From Limonium bicolor (lineage: Eukaryota; Streptophyta; Magnoliopsida; Caryophyllales; Plumbaginaceae), in the NCBI GenBank assembly GCA_023374045.1, contig CM041779.1, positions 295,440,167 to 295,504,166 on the forward strand: DNA of 64,000 bases, in the 5' to 3' direction. Positions 56,946 to 64,000 of this stretch are shown here, piece by piece. Position numbers and translations under genes: made by a program. The notes under the pieces are model-generated. The model was not told the DNA's origin, did no database searches, and saw only the letters and a list, made by a program, of their open reading frames with translations. Each line of letters opens with the position of its first letter. Position 1 is the stretch's first letter.

Positions 56946-57979
56946 TCATTTATTTCATACATACATGCTTTTCATACAACATACATGCTTATACGATTCA
57001 TTACATAATTCAAGGCAACAATACAGTAGCACACAACTTACTTACCTTCACAAGGTTAGCCAAATTATGCATCCGGGTTAATCGGAATGCTTTTACTCTT
57101 TTACTCATTACTTACTTTTTCTTACTTACAATTACTTACTTTCATTTACTTTACTTACTCATTCTTACTTACTTACTTATACTCAAGTTAAGTCGTCGGG
57201 ACCTCCGGCCCTGGGGACTACGCCGTCCCACCTCCGGGATTTACTTGACTCACCAATCCGGGATGCTACCCACTTAAGGGATTTGGGCCGCGGACCAGTT
57301 TAAGAGTCAGGAATTGGAGCCAACCTCTCGTGACTCCGCATCCTCACGCGTGGCCGAAACTATATCGGACTTCTACTCATTCCAATTTAATTACCAATTT
57401 AAGTTAGGATGGTTAGCTTGAAAGGAATAAGTTAGAAGTCCAAACACATCACAATCGGTCACAATACAATACATCATACTTACACACATTCATATTCATC
57501 CAAACATTTCATGAATTATACAAACTAAAATTTAAGAGAATATTCACAACATACAACACTACATATCCACAAGTATGCATATTAACTCCGATTCGTGCAT
57601 TTATCTTATTTGGTGATCATTTAGCACACAACACACAAATCAGAGTAACCAAGATAGCATACGGGGCATGAGGAATCCATACCGTTCACCGTTGTACGTG
57701 ATTCCAAACGTCCTTCGGTGTCACAAATCAAGTCCTATTATATACATACAACTGAATGATTAATCTACCATTATTAATCTTAACTCAACTACTTGTGTGT
57801 TACTAATCCATATTCACTAAGCCTTACATTCCTTACACTTATATCTCATTTTACTTACTTTCTGTTACTTGTCCATAATTTACATACAATATATATACAT
57901 ATGTATAGGTGGGTATACATATTATATATGTATATATACTAGTTATAAGCTTACTGTTTTTTTTGTAAGTATAGGGCCG

Positions 57980-58375
57980 TCCGACCCAAGCCCTGGGTCG
58001 GACCATTCCAGTAAAGTTCATTCCCAGAAATTTACCCTATCCGACCCAGCACTATTCCGTCCGACCCATACTCTCTGGGTCGGACCATTCCAGAAGGTTT
58101 TGGTCCTGTCGTCCAAGCTCCGTCCGACCCACGTCCGACTCACCGTCTGGGTCGGACGAAGTCAGAAACTTCGACACTGTAAAAATTTGCATGTCCGACC
58201 CACGTCCGACTCACGGTCCTGGGTCGGACCATTCCAGAAAGTCCATAGTCCGTTGTTTAAGCCATGTCCGACCCACGTCCGACTCACGGCTCTGGTCGGA
58301 CCATTCCAGAAAGATTGATTTTCGTTTTCAAAAGCCCCGTCCGACCCACGTCCGACTCACCGTCTGGGTCGGACG
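57980..58375 (-). repeat. Tandem hairpin array in LTR E (~6 units, ~72 bp)
   Basis: Hairpins of GTCCGACCCA/CTGGGTCGGAC with an inner ACGTCCGACTC. The regular units start near 58123, 58193, 58265 and 58338; two looser ones precede. The core resembles that of element A more than that of its own family members B and F. Confidence 0.85.
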
Positions 58376-59967
58376 GAGTCAGAACCTTGCTACAGATTTT
58401 ATTTTTCTTTCCCAATTTCACCATTGTTTCCCCAATCTTCCTACATACATCCTAACATGTTTGTGCAATTTAAACACCCTAAATCATGCTAATTCATTTC
58501 CTAACTCATTACACACTCCTATACTAACTTACACACCCAATTTCTAAGTTCTCATTCAACACTCACATTGTTTTCTTCTCTAGTTGCAATTGCTACAGAT
58601 TTTAACTCTCATCCTCTATCTCTTTAACTCCCTCTTATAATGTCATTTCTAAAACTTACAATGCACTATAACTACCTTAACTATCTCTCTCAACTTACCC
58701 CCTATCTATCTCAAACAAAATCTGTTACACACTCACATTGTCACCTAGTTTAAAATTCACTAAGTGTTCTAATCCTATATAAATTTTGACATAACCTCCC
58801 CTATATTTTTACACTCTCACCACCTATCTAGTTCACATTTCAACACTCTTTTCACCTGTTTCAATAGACATCAATACTCAAGCTCCCATACACAATCAAC
58901 AACACTAAAACACTCCTAATAATTCCTGCACTCTAAATCCCATTCCAAATCTGTTTTGATAAGTTTTAAAATGTCTTTTAAGGCTTCAAAACACTTATAT
59001 TTCCTTACACATTATACTACTAATGCATTACCATTTTACAATACACATTTTCATTTCTAAAAATCTGTTACATACTCACTTACAAGGCTATATAAAGATG
59101 AGCTCAATTACCTTATTTTCTTCTTCTAGTTTCTTTCTCTTCTTGCTTCTTCCTTCCTCTCTTCCTCCACCGGTTTTGGTATTTAACAAGTCTAATATAA
59201 TCACCCACACATACACACACATTCAATACTAAAACGACCCTTAACATTATTTAAGCTTTCAATGTAGGTTTCTAGGGTTTAGAATTTACATTACCTTCCA
59301 AGAGTGCAAATGAAGCTTGGAGTGGTTCAAGAACAGGATTTCCAACTCCACCAAGATGCCAAAATCGGCTAGGATACAAGAGGCCAAACAGGGCTTAGTC
59401 TAAAATTCGTTTTGCCCTTAAGGCTAGGAAAACAATGGAGTTTTGAGAATATTTTTACCTCAAAAGAACAAGGAGAAGGAGGGCCTTCAAATGGTGGTGT
59501 TGAAGCTCCAAATGGGACATACCCATGAAAACGAAAATGGTTGTTTTCGAATTTTGGAAGGATGGAAATGTAGCTCTTGATGAGAGGAAGACAATGGTAT
59601 ACTTTTTATAATTTTTGGAAGAGTTTGAGAGGTTTTGAGTAGAGTAACAAGAGGAGAGAGAGTGGTAGTTTTGTGAGTTTCTTCAAGCTCCCATGGAAAT
59701 CGCTGGAGGAGGAAGAAGAGAAGAAAAAGAGAGAGTGAGGAGGGGTGTGTTCACGTGAGAAGAGAATGAGGGATAGGAGAGAGAATTGCAAAAGTGAGTG
59801 TGAGAGTAATAAAGTAGAAAGTAGTAGTTTTTATTACTTTTGTTGTTTTGTGAGTAAGGGGGGAATTAATAGAATGAGAGAGAGAGGGGTGTGGGATCGG
59901 ACACACACACAGACCCTTATGGGGTTTTAAAAATTCTTTTTACATTATTGGACACATAAGTTTGGTC

Positions 59968-59975
59968 TATTTATA
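59968..59975 (-). promoter_or_regulatory. TATA box of LTR E
   Basis: Minus-strand TATAAATA about 320 bp into the LTR, the strongest of the three homologous sites (B 4227-4234, F 22568-22575). Confidence 0.5.
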
Positions 59976-60294
59976 TTTCTACCCCACAACTTCCCGTTTT
60001 TGACAGTTTTTACTAATCTCTCGTTTTATTGATTTTATTGGTCCTAAAGCTTCACTAATATTTATTGATGATTATTTAGTTACCAAAACTGTTACGAGTC
60101 TATTTGACCCGCTTAAAGACAACGTTTTCCCGGTTACCTCGAAAAACGTGCTTTAAGGTTCGTTAATGCTTTTAATCCATTTTAAGGATCCGTTTTCTTC
60201 GGGATTTGTTCCCTCATGATTATTTATACTTAATTAAGCCTCTAAATTACTTATTAGCCTAATTAATCACTATTATTAATTACGGGGTATTTCA

Positions 60295-60840
60295 CTACAC
60301 ACACTCTCCTATATCAAAGGAACCTCAGGTTTCAGATTGTATTTCAACAAGGAACCCACCTATAAATTAGAGTGATATTGTGTTTCGGATTGGGTTTCAT
60401 GCCCTATCACAAGAAAATCCATTCCAGATACTATATCCTCTTATGCGGTTCCCATTTGAGTTGGAAATCAAAGAAACAAACCACCATTGCCCTATCCTCT
60501 GTTGAGGCATAGTATAAGGTGATGCGACAAGTAACGGGAGAGCTAAGTTGGTTAAGCAGGATCTAATTGAATTGAAATTGGCATCAAAGACATAAATCTC
60601 ATACCATTAAAATGCGATAACTTGGCCACCATACACATAGCTAGGAATCCCGTCTCTCACGAACGTACCAAACATATCGAAATAGATTGTCACTTTGTGT
60701 GTGAAAAACTACAGGTATACAAGTCCAGTATGTTCCTAGCACACATCAATTGGCGGACATGATGACTAAATCTCTCACAGGTGAAATTATCATAATTCTT
60801 TTGATGTTATGGACTTACAAAGGCAAGAGAAAAGGTAGTT
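60295..60840 (+). pseudogene. copia RNase H, C-terminal part
   Basis: GTSGFRLYFNKEP, SWKSKKQTTIALSSVEA and [20 protein letters not shown] with [12 protein letters not shown] just after are classic copia RNase H blocks, spread over different frames and interrupted by stops. Confidence 0.85.
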
Positions 60841-60943
60841 CTTGTTTTTGTTTTGTAGGTACACACTTTCTTCCATTCCCGCCAGCGGCTGAGACAAAGA
60901 GCTCACCTCCAGCCTTTGAGTGTAGAGAGAAAGATGCACTCTT

Positions 60944-60958
60944 GGGGGGGGGGGGGGG
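60944..60958 (+). promoter_or_regulatory. Poly-G polypurine tract of copia element
   Basis: A run of 15 G abuts the 3' LTR. PPTs are normally mixed A/G; the long G run may be expanded by slippage or mis-sequenced. Confidence 0.65.
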
Positions 60959-61113
60959 TATTAGACTTGTATCTTAGGTGTGACATTATGTACGTTTGTA
61001 GGATGTATATAGGAAATGTATTATATGTAATTGTTACACTAGGCTGGTCAATTGATCATTAGTTTAGATATAGGTCCACAGAGCATATATATACATATTA
61101 TCATTAGCGAGAG
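60959..61113 (+). repeat. 3' LTR of copia element, truncated
   Basis: Matches the first ~155 bp of the 5' LTR, then passes into the tandem repeat after the putative TSD ATACT. The last ~90 bp of the LTR are missing. Confidence 0.75.
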
Positions 61114-61118
61114 ATACT

Positions 61119-61640
61119 CTTCAACTTTTGAACAATTTGTTCAATATTTATTACATATTGTTCCTACATTGTTGTTTTTCTAATTTAAGGTAGTTGTTCT
61201 AGAGAAACTATATAATAAACAATGTCAATACAAGTTGTCGTTATTTTATTGGGTTATTGTTCCTTATTCATTTGGTTCGTGTTCATATAAGTGATACTAG
61301 TTGTTCAAAACTTTTAAATTTGCTCACAAATTCAAGACTAGTGTTCAAGGGAATTATATAATAATAAATATTATTAAGAGAACTTACCAACATTTTATTG
61401 ATTTGTTGTTCCTTGTTCATATAGTCGTGTTCAGATAAGAAATACTTGTTGTTCAATATTGTTTTGATAAGTCTGAAAATTCAAGACTAGTTGCTCAAGG
61501 AAACTATATAATAAAACTATGTATTACAACTTAACCTTTTTTTACTATTTTCTCATTCTTTAATCATCAAATTCGTGTTCATACAAGCTACTAGAAATTC
61601 AATTTTTGACCCTATGTTCAAAATTCAATTCATATTGTTC
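61119..61640. repeat. Degenerate ~150-bp tandem repeat, right block
   Basis: Three to four units with the same boxes as 32040-32688; the GAAACTATATAATAA-type box recurs near 61189, 61337 and 61494 (spacing 148 and 157 bp). Confidence 0.7.
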
Positions 61641-62060
61641 CCATTTTTTTGTTATGCTCAAAATTTATCAACAGCTTATAAAGGATGAGCAGACGATACA
61701 ACAAACCGCCAAGGCATCAAAAAATGAACATCACATATCTAAAAGTGAACAAATAATATCATAAGATGAAAAAATGTACATTGAAGTATAACACGTTTAT
61801 GTCAAGCTGAATAATTTACTGAATATTTTTACGTACATTTTCAGTAATAGTAAATTTATGTTCTTCTAAAACTGGAAGATTTTTTACTTAATTGTTCTCG
61901 GTAGCAGTAGATTTTTAATTAAAAAAAATTGTTTTTTATTTTAAAAACAAAAATAGAAGAACTTTTAAAATGCTCGCCTCAAAATCTATTTTTTTTGTTA
62001 TTTTAAGAACAAAATAGAAGAACTTTAAGATGCTCACGTCATATCATCCACAATAGCTTT
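61641..62060. repeat. AT-rich stretch with ~50-bp direct repeat
   Basis: ACAAAATAGAAGAACTTT-containing segments at about 61940-61985 and 62005-62040 are direct repeats. Nothing else is recognisable. Confidence 0.4.
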
Positions 62061-62930
62061 TTTTTCATGTACACCGGAAGCACGAAGCATAGTGCTTCCA
62101 GTTGTATGATAGAATTTTCCCTGTTTTTTTACCTCGGGTTGGCCTCTGATAATTGAAAAGCCAAAAATCGCCCATTATTTTGCTACCATTTTTTTCGAAA
62201 AAAGAAGAAGAAAAAGAAGCGGACACTTCAATATCCCTTACTTGTCTATCACGCTGAACTGAAGTAAGGGAGTTGTACCATAATTTTCACCTAGCTACAA
62301 CGACATTGGGTCTGGTTGTGGTCAGCTGTTAGATGTAACTGTCAAAAGAAAGAGGAGGACATGGTGGGAGCAACACTGAAATTAATGTTAGTTGTTTGTC
62401 ATCTGTTAGATGCAGCTGTTATAATAAAGTACAATAAAATAGAATAGAAATGGTGGGACCGGCAATGAAATGGATGGCAAATGCTGCAAGCATTCCACGA
62501 ACGCTCCCATTATCTAGAAGGTGAACGCGATCCAAGATCTTGATGAAGTAGAGTTGATAGTTCCAAATGATGGTGTTACTGTAGTCTTTTATTCTAAGAG
62601 AAAAGGGCCATATATAGTAGGAATCAAGAACAAAATTGTCCTTGATAGTCTTTGTCTTTCCTTCAATACTATAATTTGTGTTGTTCAAAATTATATGGTT
62701 TTGACAGTGGAATGACAAGCAGCTCCGTCGACTAATGTAGGGCTGACTTAAAGTACTTTAAGTTATGACTTTATGAAGTATACTAACAATTTTGAACTTG
62801 AATAGACGAAGCAGTCAATAGACACACATTTACACAATGTAAACTCTTTTACTGAATAACTTCAAAAATCACAGATTTTACACTGCCTACTAAGTTGGAG
62901 GATTCTACTTTGCAGAAGCTCACTCACTAA
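62061..62930. other. Unassigned sequence
   Basis: It includes a 7-bp hairpin GGAAGCA/TGCTTCC (62075-62099) and a loosely repeated CTGTTAGATG-T/C-A-CTGT motif (about 62325 and 62405). A 64-codon ORF at 62521-62715 (plus) and a 99-codon ORF on the other strand (62419-62718) overlap. Neither resembles a known family and I do not call a gene. Confidence 0.3.
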
Positions 62931-63530
62931 CCCTAACAATTCTCTCATCAATTCCTTGAAAAATGGAGTAAGTGTAGGAACACCCTAGATTGAATCTAAT
63001 AATAACACACTAGACACAAAACTTACAAATACAACAACTTTTCTCTAGTTACAATGCAAAGCTTTCTCTCAAATGCAAGGAAATCGGATGGAAAAGCATG
63101 AAAAAAACTAAAATCTTCTACTCTTAAATAGTGAGGTCCTCTGTGCCATTGAGGGAGTTGGTTCAGGTCTTCTACGTACCCTTGCTAATATTTTTGGCCT
63201 GGCATGAGGCTCTCTTGAATAGGCTTGTTGATCCCAAGATTTATGGCTTAAGGTACTTTGATAAACGGTGGTAGGATGTTGGTAATAATCCAATGAAGCT
63301 TGGCCCTTAAATCTTGAGTCTGGTTACAGTCATTAAGTGCTTGACACGCTTCTGCCACACTGAAAGATTCCTCCTTGTGCTTGATAGAGTTAATCCATGC
63401 TAACTTTGAGTATCGACTATGTAGTAATTCATGGGTTTTTCTTTCTTTGTTTGTTGCACTAGGTTGACCTGTAACTTTGATAGACTTCATACACCATGAT
63501 AAACTCCACCTTCAATGACACCCAAAGTTC
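62931..63530 (-). mobile_element. Unclassified minus-strand ORF fragment with TATA-like site
   Basis: The minus-strand frame 63490-63248 encodes about 80 residues including WINSIKHKEESFSVAEACQA, then an overlapping frame to 63108. Just downstream is ACTATTTAAGAGTAG (a TATA-like site near 63125), then sequence resembling an untranslated leader. ORF remnant followed by promoter-like and leader-like sequence is what the 3' end of a retroelement looks like, but I recognise no family and no LTR boundaries. Confidence 0.25.
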
Positions 63531-64000
63531 CAACAATTTCCCGCTTATTGTTGATGATGGAAAAGCCTCTTTAGGTGTATCCTGATTGGGTCACTAGTAA
63601 AAAAAAACGCAAAAACAAAAGAAAGTTTTTATGAACTGACCTGTCCAAGTTCACCCTTAGACCATACATACCGAAACTTAGAAGCTTTGTGATTTATGCT
63701 TGATAGTCCCTCTCAGTTCAAGAGTATAAAAGACCAAATGAGGAGCAACTTCATATTAAAACTATGAAACAAAAGACAAGCAGTAATATCCAAAGCACCA
63801 CCAAAAAAATATATGGGTTACCTATTAAATATATGGGTTGTGTATGGGTTCAGGGTCCTAACTCGAATTCAACCTGACCCGCTTACTTAATTTAATTATA
63901 AATAAATATGTGTATATTTTACTTGGATACGTATTAATTCTATAACTATTAGTATAATAGCAAACAAAATACTATCACTTCTTTAGGCCCACATAAATAA
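63531..64000. other. No recognisable feature
   Basis: AT-rich, with a GGGTT/CCCA-type low-complexity patch near 63815-63890. I see no ORF, repeat boundary or RNA gene here. Confidence 0.4.

Larger units (their letters stand above)
56352..60294 (-). repeat. Solo LTR E (3943 bp) in copia RNase H region
   Basis: TGTAACACCCC...GGGGTATTTCA (reverse) with perfect TSD CTACA (56347-56351 and 60295-60299) and no internal region. Same family as B and F. It contains the twin-hairpin module (56831-56945), a six-unit hairpin array (57980-58375), a CT-rich leader (about 59700-59810) and a TATA box (59968-59975), all in minus orientation. The CACGTG hairpin position (about 56455-56500) is degraded. Confidence 0.92.
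32689..61113 (+). mobile_element. Ty1/copia retrotransposon, interrupted and degenerate
   Basis: Order: 5' LTR, PBS, gag, protease, integrase, RT, RNase H, PPT, 3' LTR, the copia order (integrase before RT). The element itself is about 4.7 kb; the rest is a LINE (35042-54790) and solo LTR E (56352-60294). A likely TSD is ATACT (32684-32688 and 61114-61118). Stops and frameshifts occur in every domain, so it is inactive. Confidence 0.9.

Noticed and set aside
62419..62718. Overlapping ORFs on both strands as host genes
   Set aside because: No recognisable domain, AT-rich, conflicting frames.

Overview
This window is plant nuclear DNA, most likely from a eudicot with a large, repeat-rich genome. 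It consists almost entirely of nested transposable elements. I found no intact host gene, rRNA, tRNA or CRISPR. The evidence for a plant is tRNA-iMet primer sites (TGGTATCAGAGC), an RRM-type plant L1 LINE, a TNP2/CACTA transposon, a Ty1/copia element and a TRIM. Every transposon gene is broken by stops, frameshifts or insertions. There are no bacterial operons or ribosome binding sites.

About two thirds of the window belongs to a related set of giant-LTR, apparently non-coding elements (LARD-like). Their LTRs are 3.9-4.6 kb, begin TGAAATACCCC and end GGGGTGTTACA. I label them by locus. B is internal region 1-3764 plus 3' LTR 3765-7960. D is minus strand, internal 7961-8595 plus LTR 8596-17569. 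A2 is a solo LTR at 12495-17080, nested in D. F is a truncated minus-strand LTR at 18838-22776. C is a solo LTR at 26224-30493. A is a complete element at 35607-49646. E is a minus-strand solo LTR at 56352-60294. Target-site duplications (TSDs) prove several insertions: AATTT for A2, AAGGA for C, CTACA for E.

Left half: D sits in a minus-strand CACTA/TNP2 transposon (17570-30775). A2 sits in D's LTR and B abuts D's internal region. The CACTA transposase is also split by F joined to a 443-bp TRIM, and C sits just upstream of the CACTA promoter. The CACTA end at 30775 carries CACTAG and an array of subterminal repeats. A long inverted-repeat (foldback) element follows at about 30.83-31.88 kb.

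Right half: a degenerate tandem repeat of about 150 bp (32.04-32.69 and 61.12-61.64 kb) was split by a Ty1/copia element (32689-61113). The copia integrase was split by a minus-strand LINE (35042-54790, 12-bp TSD). The LINE was split by element A, and the copia RNase H region was split by solo LTR E. This is a nest four levels deep. The last 2.9 kb is unclassified.

Most noteworthy: the giant LTRs share a set of predicted RNA structures. These are a tandem array of hairpins (period about 70-73 bp) at a fixed place in the LTR but with a different core sequence in nearly every copy; a twin-hairpin module ending in a splice-acceptor-like AG/GTAC; a hairpin with compensatory changes near the LTR end; and a hairpin that buries the primer-binding site. 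A second highlight is the F+TRIM unit, which looks like one integration of a chimeric cDNA: unlike termini, a single perfect 5-bp TSD (ACTTC), and an uninterrupted transposase frame across the empty site. All structures were found by eye; folding, alignment and database searches were not run.
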